Below, one piece after another: positions 1 through 9,419 of a DNA stretch of 64,000 nucleotides. Source of the DNA: Thermoactinospora rubra (GTDB lineage: Bacteria; Actinomycetota; Actinomycetes; Streptosporangiales; Streptosporangiaceae); assembly GCF_002093975.1 (NCBI RefSeq), contig NZ_MSZZ01000053.1, positions 1-64,000 on the forward strand. The letters run 5' to 3'. The notes under the pieces were generated by a model that saw nothing but the letters and a program-made list of their open reading frames with translations, ran no database searches and was not told where the DNA came from. Position 1 is the stretch's first letter, and every line of letters starts with the position of its first letter. A program made the position numbers and the translations under genes.

Positions 1-21
1 ACTGTTGAGTTCTCAAGAAAC
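1..21 (-). promoter_or_regulatory. rRNA operon boxA antitermination site
   Basis: Read on the minus strand this stretch is GTTTCTTGAGAACTCAACAG followed by T. It closely resembles the boxA element of actinobacterial rRNA leaders (TTGAGAACTCAA core), which recruits the Nus antitermination complex. It lies about 25 bases downstream of the promoter at 55-82 and points out of the window, so a 16S rRNA gene is expected just left of position 1. The match to boxA is from memory of mycobacterial and Streptomyces leaders. Confidence 0.8.
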
Positions 22-54
22 GGACGCATCCCGCGTTTCGTTCCGTCTTCTTCA

Positions 55-98
55 TCCTTACAAGCCCGCCGGATCGTGTCAAATCGCTCGATTTGACA
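55..98 (-). promoter_or_regulatory. rRNA operon promoter with overlapping palindrome
   Basis: On the minus strand a TTGACA -35 box (82-77) is followed after 16 bases by TAAGGA (60-55, or TAAGGAT as 60-54), giving a predicted start near 47. The boxA at 21-1 follows. A perfect 10-base inverted repeat, TGTCAAATCG / CGATTTGACA with a 2-base centre (77-98), covers the -35 box, which could be an operator. I saw no coding region between this promoter and the permease gene at 422. The rest of 99-421 shows no clear signal. Confidence 0.75.
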
Positions 99-421
99 AC
101 TCTCGCCGGGGCTTGCGGGAATCCGCATCGCTCCGCTTCCGGAGCAACCCTTCTAACTTACCAGCCCGTCAACCGATCCGCGAATCGATGCCCGAGCCGG
201 CTTGTCATCAGGGATCGCCGACGACCACGGCGCAGCTCACACCACACCCGCCTGAGTGGAGGAGTGAGATTGCGCCCGACGACGTCGGCTCGTCAAGATT
301 AGCAGCGCCCGAGAGTGGTCGAGACGCCTCGAACCGCCTCAACCGGGCACAGAACGATCACAGATCCGTCGCCGTGCGGACTCACCCGCGCCCGCCCCGA
401 ACCCATGGGTATGAACGCGGC

Positions 422-1474
422 GTGAGGGACCGGCCGTTGCCAAGAGCCTTGATCGCGCTGACGGGAGCCGCCGCGGCGGTGATCACTCTGTTCGGCATGC
501 GGGAGGTCTCCTCGATCCTCGGCCCGCTCTTCCTCTCCTTCGTCCTGGTCATCGCCGTCTCACCGGTGCGCTCGGCCCTGGCCCGGCGGGGCTCGCCCCG
601 GTGGATCCAGGTGGCTCTGCCGTTCCTCATCGTGGTCTTCGTGCTCCTCGGCATGGTCGCGATCATCAGCCTGTCGGTGACGCAGCTCGCGGCGACCCTC
701 CCCGCGTACGCCGACCAGTTCCGCCGGCTCCTCGCCGACGCCCAGCGGCTCATCGGCGAGCTCGGGGTGAGCACCGCCCAGCTCAACGAGGTCATGCAGT
801 CCTTCGACCCCAGCCGGGTGGTCGGCATCGCCCAGAGCCTGCTGACCGGGCTGCTCGGCGTCCTGTCCAGCCTCTTCCTCATGGTCATCCTGCTCCTGGC
901 CATGTCGCTGGACGCGCCGGTCATCGCCCGCATCATCGCCGCCGGCGTACACAACAGACCCCATCTCGTCGCCGCCCTGGCCACGTTCGCCGCCAAGACC
1001 AGGCGCTACCTGCTGGTCTCCACGGGCTTCGGGCTGATCTGCTCGATCCTGGACGTGGCGGCGCTCTATCTTCTGTCCGTCCCGCTCCCCCTCCTCTGGG
1101 GAGTCCTCGCGCTGATCACGAACTACATCCCGAACATCGGCTTCATCATGGGCCTGATCCCGCCCGCCGTCCTCGCGCTCCTGGACGGCGGGCCGCAGAA
1201 AATGCTTCTGGTCATCGCCGCCTATGTCGCCATCAACGTGGTCATCCAGTCCTTCATCCAGCCGAAGTTCCTCGGCGACGCCGTAGGGCTGTCCACCACC
1301 ATGACTCTGGTGTCGCTGATCGTCTGGGCCTTCGTCCTCGGCCCGCTCGGCGCGCTCCTCGCCATCCCGCTCAGCCTCCTCACGCGCGCCCTGCTGATCG
1401 ACAGCGACCCCAGCGCCACCTGGGCGGCCGCTCTCATCTCCGGCGACGAACGGATTGTCGGCGGCCGGGCGTAG
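422..1474 (+). CDS. AI-2E family membrane transporter (PerM-like)
   Basis: A 350-residue polytopic membrane protein of the AI-2E/PerM family. Members have been linked to export of small molecules or to Na+/H+ exchange, but the substrate here is unknown. Two hydrophobic hairpins lie near the N-terminus, and a soluble segment with a predicted coiled stretch (TLPAYADQFRRLLADAQRL) follows. The C-terminal membrane half carries the family-typical segment LITNYIPNIGFIMGLIPP and the glycine/proline-rich FVLGPLGALLAIPLSLL. I chose the GTG at 422 because the open frame upstream is rRNA promoter DNA and has no hydrophobic or conserved content. The next gene starts 13 bases after the stop, so they may share a transcript. 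Confidence 0.85.
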   Translation: MRDRPLPRALIALTGAAAAVITLFGMREVSSILGPLFLSFVLVIAVSPVRSALARRGSPRWIQVALPFLIVVFVLLGMVAIISLSVTQLAATLPAYADQFRRLLADAQRLIGELGVSTAQLNEVMQSFDPSRVVGIAQSLLTGLLGVLSSLFLMVILLLAMSLDAPVIARIIAAGVHNRPHLVAALATFAAKTRRYLLVSTGFGLICSILDVAALYLLSVPLPLLWGVLALITNYIPNIGFIMGLIPPAVLALLDGGPQKMLLVIAAYVAINVVIQSFIQPKFLGDAVGLSTTMTLVSLIVWAFVLGPLGALLAIPLSLLTRALLIDSDPSATWAAALISGDERIVGGRA

Positions 1475-1487
1475 CTTGGGAGACGCC

Positions 1488-2150
1488 ATGTACATCGAGC
1501 ACGCCCCGCCAGCCGGCCTGGCCCACCGCATCGCCTGCGTCTGGGAGCAGACCAGCGCGGCCGAGGGCGTCCACCTCGTCGTCCCCGACGGCTGCGTCGA
1601 CCTCATCTGGGGCCCGCAGGGTCCCCATGTGGCCGGTCCCGACACGGGCCCCATGCCGACGCCCATGCGCCCGGGCGACTCCTACTTCGGCATCCGCTTC
1701 CGCCCCGGCGCCGTCGGCGGCCTGCTCTCCGCCCCGCTCAGCGACCTGCTCGACCAGCGGGTGTCCCTCGACGACCTCGCGCCCGACCTGGCGGACCTCC
1801 CCGTCGAGCAGCGGCTCCGCGCGGTCGCCCACCGGCTCCTGCAGGCTCCCCCGCCCGACCCGGCCGCCCCGGCGATCGCGTCGGCCCTGCGCTCCGGCGG
1901 CGGCGTCGCCGAGGTCGCCTGGCAACTTGGCCTCAGCGAACGCCAGCTCCACCGCAGAAGCGTCGCCGCCTTCGGCTACCCTCCGAAGACCCTCCAGCGC
2001 ATCGTCCGCTTCCAGCGCGCCCTCCGCCTGGCCAGGGCGGGCGTGCCGCTGGCGCGTGTGGCGGCCGACAGCGGCTATGCCGACCAGGCGCATCTCGCCA
2101 ACGACGTCAAACGCCTGGCCGGCGTCCCGATGAAGCAACTGCTCGCCTGA
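1488..2150 (+). CDS. AraC-type transcriptional regulator (DUF6597-like N-terminus)
   Basis: A 220-residue regulator. Residues 1 to about 130 match the cupin-like sensor found in many actinobacterial AraC proteins (HRIACVWEQT, VPDGCVDLIWGP, GIRFRPGAVGGLL). The C-terminal 90 residues form the double helix-turn-helix, with VAEVAWQLGLSERQLHRRSV, YPPKTLQRIVRFQRAL and a second helix pair ending in SGYADQAHLANDVKRLAG. The ATG at 1488 has GGGAG 7 bases upstream. The ligand and target are not visible. A second member of the same class lies at 31746-32498. Confidence 0.88.
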   Translation: MYIEHAPPAGLAHRIACVWEQTSAAEGVHLVVPDGCVDLIWGPQGPHVAGPDTGPMPTPMRPGDSYFGIRFRPGAVGGLLSAPLSDLLDQRVSLDDLAPDLADLPVEQRLRAVAHRLLQAPPPDPAAPAIASALRSGGGVAEVAWQLGLSERQLHRRSVAAFGYPPKTLQRIVRFQRALRLARAGVPLARVAADSGYADQAHLANDVKRLAGVPMKQLLA

Positions 2151-2402
2151 GCTTGCCTGGGCTTGCCTGTCGTTTCCTGGCCGTCGTGCGTGGGCTCGCC
2201 GCCGTTGGGGTGCTGGTCTTTGGGTCGTGTACGGCAAGCCGGCTTGGAGCCACCCGCCGACCGGGGCCGGCGCCTGTCCAGGGTGACGCTCACCGGGCGC
2301 GCGTGGCCGGCCGCCGTTACGGCGCACGGACAGGAGGATGGGCGTCAGGCGCTCACCGGTTCGCAGGAAGGTGAAGCGACTGGCGAGCCCCGGATGACGC
2401 GG

Positions 2403-3257
2403 TCACTTCGGGAGGCGTCCGTAGGCGCGCAGCGTCTTGAGCCGGTGGACGGTCATGAAGCCCGCCCATTCGGTGCGCACCACCGGTGTCCACATCGCCC
2501 AGTTCCCGGTCCAGCCGCCGTCCCGGGCCAGCTGCTCCACCAGCGCGTCCAGATGCCTGTCGATCGTCGCCCTGTCGAACAGCGGGAGCCGGAGGGGCGC
2601 GGGCGCGAAGTCGAGTGGGAAGTGGGCTTCGCCGGTCGCGTTCGGGTCGAGCGTGACGGTGTCGAGGATCGCGTCGCGGAGCCGGGCGAACTCGGCGTCG
2701 ACGCGGTCACGGTCCGGGGCGTGCTCCAGGAACGGCAGGATGGCGCGTGCCTCGTAGGGGGTGGTCTCCTTCACCTGCGCGATGCCGTCCCAGCAGAAAG
2801 CGGTGGCCCGGTCGAGCCACGGGTGGGAGACGCCGTGCTTGTGGAGGAGGGCGGCCAGCGCGGCTGTGGGGTTGAGGTTTCCCGGCGGGTTGTCGCCGGT
2901 CTCCCACCAGGGGGCGCGGAGGGTGGCGCGCACGGAGGGCAGGACGAAGGGGACGCCGCCGTCCGGTGTGGTGATCGAGGCGAGGTAGTCGCAGGCGGCC
3001 CGCACCATGGGGTCGTCGAAGGCGTCGAGCTCGTCGAGGATCCAGAAGGCCACCTCGACCGGCTGTGGCTGACTGCCGGAACCGCGAAGGTCGGGCTCCA
3101 GGGCGTTGCCGAAGCCGCCGTCGGGGTTCTGGTAGCAGCGGAGCACGTCGAGGACGCGGGATCTGGAGCCGCCGCGGAAGAGAGCCTCGAAGCGGAGCCG
3201 GTCGAGGAGCCGGGCGTTGAGGTGCAGGTACTGCTCGGCTGTCGACAAGATGTCCAT
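2403..3257 (-). CDS. Terpenoid-cyclase-fold / prenyltransferase-repeat-like protein
   Basis: A 284-residue cytoplasmic protein. It contains repeats of the kind seen in alpha/alpha barrels of the squalene-cyclase and prenyltransferase superfamily, such as VLRCYQNPDGGFGNALEPDL near residue 40 and YLASITTPDGGVPFVLP near residue 110 (the QNPDGGFG type). The catalytic DXDD motif of the cyclases is absent, so an enzymatic cyclase role is not supported. I placed the start at the ATG at 3257 (MDILSTAEQYLHL) because the extra 17 residues upstream look non-conserved. It ends about 250 bases from the convergent AraC gene. Function unknown. Confidence 0.75.
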   Translation of the reverse strand: MDILSTAEQYLHLNARLLDRLRFEALFRGGSRSRVLDVLRCYQNPDGGFGNALEPDLRGSGSQPQPVEVAFWILDELDAFDDPMVRAACDYLASITTPDGGVPFVLPSVRATLRAPWWETGDNPPGNLNPTAALAALLHKHGVSHPWLDRATAFCWDGIAQVKETTPYEARAILPFLEHAPDRDRVDAEFARLRDAILDTVTLDPNATGEAHFPLDFAPAPLRLPLFDRATIDRHLDALVEQLARDGGWTGNWAMWTPVVRTEWAGFMTVHRLKTLRAYGRLPK

Positions 3258-3792
3258 GCCCGCCACGCTACGAGCGCGGGCATGGCCGGTCTTGAAGAAA
3301 TCGGCCACTTGAAGAATCGGCCGTCGGCGTGTGCCCTCCTGCGCAGTCGCCTTCGCGTCGCGGAATCGACGGCGTGCGCCGGTGTTCCGCCTCCGGGTGC
3401 GGGCGGGTTTCCTGGTTTCCTGGCGTCCCGGCGAAGGTCACGGTCACCGTGGGCGAAGCGTTCCGTGCCGGGCTGGAAACCCATGAAAGGCTGAGAACCC
3501 CGCCGAAGGGCCTGGGGGACTTCACGGCGGCCTGGGACTCCACGGTGGGCAGGGCGGTGCGTGGGCGCCGCGCTGGTATCCGGCGGACACGTAGCGGCGT
3601 GTGGCGGCTTTCCGGTCGCGGAGAACGACAGCCAGTCAGAACGCCAGCTTGACGACGCTCGCGATCCCCGGCTGGGCACAGGAACAGCTGGCACAAGATG
3701 GGATCCGCCTGGTGCCGGGATCGGAAACCTCTGCCGGGTCTCGTCACCGCATCTGGCATTCTGGAAGACCGGCGATCACGAGGAGATCAGTA
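3258..3792. other. Gap without a recognised gene
   Basis: This 535-base stretch separates the divergent genes at 2403-3257 and 3793-4074. Open frames in it are Arg/Pro-rich and lack ribosome binding sites or recognisable domains, so I treat them as GC-driven. It must hold the two promoters, but I could not place them with confidence. Confidence 0.5.
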
Positions 3793-4074
3793 ATGGCCCA
3801 CCCTCTCGGCACGCAGCCCGCACCCCGACGCACCCCTCTCAGCACGGACGAGAAGGTCCGAGCCGAAGCGAACTTCGCTCCCCTCGTCGCCGAGCACCTC
3901 GTTGCCAACGGCCGGTTCCAGGTGAGCGCCGACACCCCGGAGATGGTGGAGTTGTTCCAGAGGGTCGCCCGCAGGGTGGGTGACATGCTTCAGCGGCCAG
4001 TGGTCAGCTACGCCAACGGCAGGTACATGGTGATCACGTTCGGCCGGGAGGAGGCGGCCGGCCTCACCGGCTGA
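3793..4074 (+). CDS. Small hypothetical protein
   Basis: A 93-residue soluble protein starting at the ATG at 3793, with a good AGGAGA site about 8 bases upstream. It has no signal peptide or membrane segment. The middle (VRAEANFAPLVAEHLVANGRFQVSADTPEMVELFQRVARRVGDML) looks helical, and it ends with a short strand-rich stretch, VVSYANGRYMVITFGRE. I do not recognise a family. Codon use matches neighbouring genes, which supports expression. It stands alone, with a large gap upstream and a repeat array downstream. Confidence 0.7.
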   Translation: MAHPLGTQPAPRRTPLSTDEKVRAEANFAPLVAEHLVANGRFQVSADTPEMVELFQRVARRVGDMLQRPVVSYANGRYMVITFGREEAAGLTG

Positions 4075-4224
4075 GGCATCCGCTCGGGGCAGGAGTGACT
4101 GCCACAACAGTGACTGCCAGGCGCCATCGGCATTCCCCGACCCTGGTCGGCTCCGACCGAACCCGGTGAACCCTTCCGGTCACCTTATGGGGAGGTTCGG
4201 CCGTGGAGATCGTCACGGTGTCCA

Positions 4225-4440
4225 TCCCGAGGGAGCCGTACGGCAAAGCCCCCGGGAGCTCCGTGGCAAGGCCTCGGGGAGCCGCGTGGCAAGGCTCCCC
4301 GAGGGACACATGAAACCCCGGGGACGCTTGGCGAAGCCCTGAGCATGCGTGGCGACTCCCCGGGAGCCGTGTGCCAGAGCCTCCCGGGGATGCGCGACAA
4401 GGTCCCGTGGGAACAGTGACGTAGCCCTCTGGCAGCCACG
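4225..4440. repeat. Degenerate tandem array of 22-25 base units
   Basis: About nine imperfect copies of a unit like TCGGGGAGCCGCGTGGCAAGG follow one another between the convergent genes at 3793-4074 and 4512-5711. One copy boundary forms a perfect stem: CGGGGAGCC at 4276-4284 pairs with GGCTCCCCG at 4294-4302. The array lacks long spacers and exact repeats, so it is not a CRISPR. It may serve as a bidirectional terminator or be a mobile-repeat remnant. Confidence 0.65.
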
Positions 4441-4450
4441 TCTCGCCTCG

Positions 4451-4480
4451 AAACCCAGAAACTCCAAACCCAGAAACTCC
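4451..4480. repeat. Perfect 15-base tandem duplication
   Basis: The sequence AAACCCAGAAACTCC occurs twice in direct succession (4451-4465 and 4466-4480), just downstream of the stop codon of the minus-strand permease gene. It is more AT-rich than its surroundings and distinct from the array at 4225-4440. Confidence 0.85.
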
Positions 4481-4511
4481 ATAAGAATCCCGGAGAAACC
4501 GCGAGAAAGCC

Positions 4512-5707
4512 TCACGGCGTCGCCAAGGCCTCCGTAGGAGACATGCGCGCGGCGCGCACCGCCGGGTAGAACCCCGCCAGCGCGCCGATCACCAAGGTGG
4601 CCGCGATGCCGCCCACCATCGCCCACACCGGCACGATCGTCGGCCAGTTCTGAAGGGTCGCATACAGCGACGTCACCCCGATGCCCAGCACCACGCCGCC
4701 GATCCCGCCGATGAGCGACAGCAGCGCCGACTCGGCCAGGAACTGCAGGCGGATCTGGCCGCGGGTGGCGCCCAGGGAGCGGCGCAGGCCGATCTCGGCG
4801 CGCCGTTCCAGAACCGAGATGACCATGGTGTTCGCGACGCCGACGCCGCCCACGAGCAGCGCGACGCCGCCCAGGCCGAGCAGCAGCGCGTTCAGGGTCG
4901 CGTCGGTGGCCTGCTTGGCCGCCAGCGCGTCGGAGGGGCGGGAGACCTGCACCTCGTTGGGCGCCTCGGGGTTGGCGGTGGCGGCCAGCACGTCCCGGAC
5001 GGCGACGACGTGCTCCTCGGTGGCCCGGGCGTAGACGGTCGTGGGGTAGCCGTCGAAGCCGAGCCGCTCCTCGGCGACCGGCCAGCCGACCAGGGCGGCG
5101 GTGTCGAGCTCCGGCGCGAGCGGCGCGGGGGCGAGGATGCCGACCACGGTGAACCACTGGCCGCCCAGCCACACCCGCTGCTCCGGGCCCGCGCGGTGGA
5201 CGCCGAGGCGGTCGGCGGCCTTCGAGCCGAGGACCGTGGCCGGGTAGCGGTGCGTGGCCTCGTTCAGCCACGTGCCGCCGGCCAGCGAGGCGCCCACGTC
5301 GGCCGGCAGGTCCAGGCGCGCGGCGGCGACGGCGATGCTGCCGGACTGGGTCGGCGGGATGTGGTCGTTGCGGTAGACCTTGGCGTCGGTGACGCCGATG
5401 GCGGTGACCGCGGTGACCGCGGGGATCTGGCCGATCATGCCTTCGGCCTCGGCCGGCAGGTGGGAGGCCTCGCCGAACAGGCTCTGCCCGGGCGAGACCT
5501 TCAGCAGGTTGGTGCCCAGGGCCGCCAGCTGCCGGTTGAGGTCCTCCTGGCTGGAGGCGGAGATGCCGACCACGCCGAGCATGGCGGCGATGCCGATGGC
5601 GATGCCCAGGGCGGACAGGAACACGCGCAGGGGGCGGGTGCGAAGCCCGGCGCCGCCGACTCGTGCCACGTCGCCGGGGCTCATCCGCGCGGGGGTGAGC
5701 AGGTCGG

Positions 5708-5711
<4 letters not shown>
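4512..5711 (-). CDS. MacB-like ABC transporter permease (FtsX domain)
   Basis: A 399-residue permease of the MacB/FtsX type. One N-terminal membrane helix (residues about 25-50, VFLSALGIAIGIAAMLGVVGIS) is followed by a large extracellular MacB-like domain (50-270). Three C-terminal helices (about 280-390) complete it, with the typical ERRAEIGLRRSLGATRGQIRLQFL motif. Its ATG overlaps the stop of the ATPase gene (ATGA at 5708-5711), so it is the last gene of a translationally coupled exporter operon that also encodes an adaptor, a lipoprotein and a two-component system. The exported compound is unknown; MacB relatives move peptides, lipids and macrolides. Confidence 0.9.
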
Positions 5712-6414
<703 letters not shown>

Positions 6415-6418
<4 letters not shown>

Positions 6419-7488
6419 GTCGGCACCACCACGGTCGTGCCCTCCGCGACGCCCGTGACCTCGACCTTGCCGTCGGCGAACATGCCGGTCTCGACGGCCA
6501 CGTACCGGGTCGCCGTCCCCTCGACTACCTGCACGCCGTACCCGCCCTCGGCCAGGGCGACCAGCGCGCCGACGGGCACCGCCAGCACGTCCTCGCGCCG
6601 CGCCGACACGACGGTCACGTCGACGGGCCCGGTGTCGAACGACGTCTTGCCGACCGACAGCGTCACCTCCACCGTGGTGGTGAGGTCCTGCCCCTCGCCG
6701 GTCTGCCGCGCGACCTTGCCGACCGAGGTGACCTTGCCGTCCACCGTGGAGCCGTCGGGCAGCTCGATCGTGGCCTTCATGCCACGGCGCACCAGGTGCC
6801 GGTCGGCGGCGTCGAGGTCGACCGCGACCTGCTTGGTGGTGCGCGTGGCCTCCAGCACGGGGCCCGACGCCGTGGCGCCCAGCGCCGTCTTCACCGTGGT
6901 GACGCGCAGCGGGCCGGGCGCGACGACCACGTCGCCGGGCTCGACCGTGCCGGTGACTGGCAGCCCGAGGTCGTCCTGCCAGTCCTCCACCGCCTCGCGG
7001 GTGGCCCAGGTGAAGGTGTCGTCGACGTCGAAGCCGTCGTAGCCGAGCTTGGCCAGGTTGCGTTCGAACTCCTCGACGTCCTTGCCCTCGACGCCGTCGC
7101 GCAGCGTCCGGTACAGCGGCATCGTGCCGTACAGCAGGGGCACCCGGTCGGCGTCTGCGCTGTAGACGGCGCGGCCGCGGGTGATCACGGCGCCCTCGGC
7201 GGGCAGCCACGTGATCGTGCCCTGGCCACGGGCGGTCACGGTGAGGGGGTCGCCGTAGCCGAGGGTGCCCGGCACGGTCTTGGTGTCGGTGAGCGTCGTG
7301 CGGGTGACCTTGGCCGTGGCGGGAGGGGTGCGGACGGCGGTCGCCGTACCGGGGGACGAGCCGCCGAAGCCGAGCGCCGCGGCGGTGACGGCGGCGGCCA
7401 GGAGGGCGGCGCCCCCGGTCCAGGCCGCCACGCGGGCGGGCCTGCGGCGCCGGCGGGTGACGGACGGGGGCGCGGCGAGCTGCGTCAC
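6415..7488 (-). CDS. Efflux periplasmic-adaptor-like protein with peptidoglycan-binding insert
   Basis: A 357-residue membrane-anchored protein. A basic N-terminus (TRRRRRPAR) and one signal-anchor helix (AAWTGGAALLAAAVTAAALGF) are followed by an HlyD-like barrel (VPGTLGYGDPLTVTARGQGTITWLPAEGAVI). A peptidoglycan-binding-type insert follows around residues 130-180 (VEEFERNLAKLGYDGFDVDDTFTWATREAVEDWQ), then C-terminal beta-barrel segments. Actinobacteria use such adaptors with MacB-type permeases despite lacking a Gram-negative outer membrane. The GTG at 7488 overlaps the stop of the lipoprotein gene (GTGA at 7485-7488). Confidence 0.88.
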
Positions 7489-8012
7489 TTCCCGCCCCCC
7501 TCTGCTCCCTTGGCCTTGCCGCCGAGTTCCGCGTTGCACTTCTCGACGGCCTCGGCGAAGTCGGGGTCGTCCCGCTTGATCTTGCCGACCTGGCCGGCGA
7601 AGCCGCCGTTGGGGTCGGGGTCGGGCATGTCGACGCCGTTGTCCCGCATGCAGGCGGCGAACTTGCGCAGCTTCTCCAGGTCCTCCGGAGACAGCTCGCC
7701 CCGCTCCTTGACCGGGGCGTACTCCTTACATGCCTCGAAGGCCTTCTGCACCTTCGGGTCGTCGAGCCTGATCGTCGTGCGGCCGACGAAGCCGCCGTTG
7801 GGGTCGGGGTCGGGCATGTCGACGTCGTTGTCGCGCATGCACTGCGCGAACTTCCTGCCGCGCTCCTCGCGGTCGAGGGTCGAGGTGGGGCTGGGTGAGG
7901 CGCTGGGGGTGGATCCGGCGCCCGACACCGAGGCCACCCCGGCCGATGTGGGGGCGGTGCCGCATCCGGCGGCCAGCACGAGCACGGCCGCCGCGAAGAA
8001 TGTGAGTCGCAT
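7485..8012 (-). CDS. Lipoprotein with duplicated CMRDN-PDPDPNGGF repeat
   Basis: A 175-residue lipoprotein with a lipobox (LAAGC, Cys17) after a short signal peptide and a Ser/Pro/Thr linker. Two copies of a roughly 55-residue repeat follow. Each contains FAxCMRDNxVDMPDPDPNGGF followed by a second Cys (EACKEY and VEKCNAE), so four cysteines may form two disulfides. The acidic PDPDPNGG loop could bind a metal, but that is inference. The gene starts 24 bases after the kinase stop and is coupled to the adaptor gene, so it is probably the extracellular sensor or substrate-capture part of the exporter. Confidence 0.85.
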   Translation of the reverse strand: MRLTFFAAAVLVLAAGCGTAPTSAGVASVSGAGSTPSASPSPTSTLDREERGRKFAQCMRDNDVDMPDPDPNGGFVGRTTIRLDDPKVQKAFEACKEYAPVKERGELSPEDLEKLRKFAACMRDNGVDMPDPDPNGGFAGQVGKIKRDDPDFAEAVEKCNAELGGKAKGAEGGGK

Positions 8013-8036
8013 GGGCCCGACTGTGCCGAGCGCAGT

Positions 8037-9419
8037 TCAAGGCGAGCTCGGAACCGCCTGGGAGAGGGGTAGGAGTACGCGGAAGGTGGCACCGCGGCCG
8101 GGGGCGGTGTCCAGCTCGACCCGGCCGCCGTGCGCGCGTGCGATGGCGGCGACGATGGACAGCCCGAGTCCCGCGCCGCCGTGGGCGCGCGAGCGGCCCT
8201 GGCTGACGCGGTAGAGGCGGTCGAAGACGTGCGGCGCGTGCTCGGGCGGCACGCCCGGCCCGTCGTCCGATACCTCCAGGACGGCGCAGCCGCCCGCCCG
8301 ACCGACCCGCACCCGCACGGGCGCGTCGGTGTGCACGAGCGCGTTGTCGACGAGGTTGGCGGCCACCTGGCGCAGCCGCATGGCGTCGCCGGGCACGGTG
8401 ACCGGCTCCAGCCTGCCCGTCAGCTTGACGGAGCGGTCCGGCCGCCGGGCGCGGGCGTCACGCACGGTGTCGGCCGCCACCTCCAGCAGGTCGACGGACC
8501 CTCGCTCGATCGGGCGTTCCTCATCGAGCTGCGCGAGCGTCAGCAGGTCGTTGACCAGCACGCCCATCCGGGCCGCCTCGTCCTCGATGCGGCGCATCAT
8601 CTCGTCGGTGTCGCCGCCGCCGCGCCGGTAGAGCTCGGCGAAGCCGCGCACGGAGGTGAGGGGCGTGCGCAGCTCGTGGGAGGCGTCGGCCAGGAAGCGG
8701 CGCAGCCGGGCCTCCGATTCGGTGCGCGCGGCGATCTCCCGTTCGAGCCGGTCGAGCATGACGTTCATGGCCGCACCCAGCCGTCCCGGCTCGGTGCGGG
8801 AATCCGTGTCGTGCATGCGCCGGCCGAAGTCGCCGGCCGCGATCCTGGTCGCGGTGCGCTCCATGCGGGTGAGGGGCAGCAGGCCGAGCCGTACGGCCGC
8901 CTCGGCGGCCAGCCCGAGCACCAGCAGCACGCCGCCGCTGACGGCCAGGCTGATGGCCGTCAGCGCCCGCTCGGTCTCCTCCACCTGGCGCATCGACAGC
9001 GCCATGACGACGATCCGCCCGTCGCCGGAGGCCACGGCCTGCACGCGCCAGGAGTGCTCCCCGCTCACGCCGGGCGCGGTGAAGGGCTTGTCCAGGGGGA
9101 TCTCGTGGACGTCGCCCAGGTCGGGCCCCTTCTCGGGGTCGAGGCTCGCGGCGGGGATCATCCGGCCGGCGGCGTCGAAGGTGGTGATGTGGATGTTCTC
9201 GGCCGCGCGCTTGGTCACCGCGGCCAGCAGCCCCCACTCGGTGGTGACCTGCTTGATCATGGGCAGGCTGACGGCGGCCTTCCTGAGCGGGGCGAGCTGG
9301 GCGTCGAGGCGTTCGACGAGCACGCCGCGCAGGATGGCCAGCCCGAGGGCGTTGGCCAGGAGCAGGCCGACTGCGGTGAGGCCGAGGACGATGAGCACCA
9401 GGCGGTTGCGCAGGCTCAT
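8037..9419 (-). CDS. Sensor histidine kinase
   Basis: A 460-residue membrane kinase. It has two membrane helices (about 8-30 and 155-178) flanking a roughly 125-residue extracellular sensor, then HAMP (about 180-235), HisKA with the phosphorylated His near 248 in FLADASHELRTPLTSVRG, and a HATPase domain with N, G1 and G2 boxes (NLVDNAL, EVSDDGPGVP, GGAGLGLSIVAAIA). Its ATG overlaps the response-regulator stop (ATGA at 9416-9419). The lipoprotein and exporter genes follow on the same strand, which suggests it senses the compound handled by that exporter or cell-envelope stress. Confidence 0.93.
   Translation of the reverse strand: MSLRNRLVLIVLGLTAVGLLLANALGLAILRGVLVERLDAQLAPLRKAAVSLPMIKQVTTEWGLLAAVTKRAAENIHITTFDAAGRMIPAASLDPEKGPDLGDVHEIPLDKPFTAPGVSGEHSWRVQAVASGDGRIVVMALSMRQVEETERALTAISLAVSGGVLLVLGLAAEAAVRLGLLPLTRMERTATRIAAGDFGRRMHDTDSRTEPGRLGAAMNVMLDRLEREIAARTESEARLRRFLADASHELRTPLTSVRGFAELYRRGGGDTDEMMRRIEDEAARMGVLVNDLLTLAQLDEERPIERGSVDLLEVAADTVRDARARRPDRSVKLTGRLEPVTVPGDAMRLRQVAANLVDNALVHTDAPVRVRVGRAGGCAVLEVSDDGPGVPPEHAPHVFDRLYRVSQGRSRAHGGAGLGLSIVAAIARAHGGRVELDTAPGRGATFRVLLPLSQAVPSSP

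Noticed and set aside
5..421. N-terminal extension of the AI-2E transporter to position 5
   Set aside because: This stretch contains the rRNA promoter and boxA on the other strand, and the translated extension lacks any conserved or hydrophobic content. GTG 422 gives a normal family length.
4225..4440. CRISPR array
   Set aside because: The repeats are 22-25 bases, strongly degenerate and directly adjacent without unique spacers, and no cas genes are in the window.
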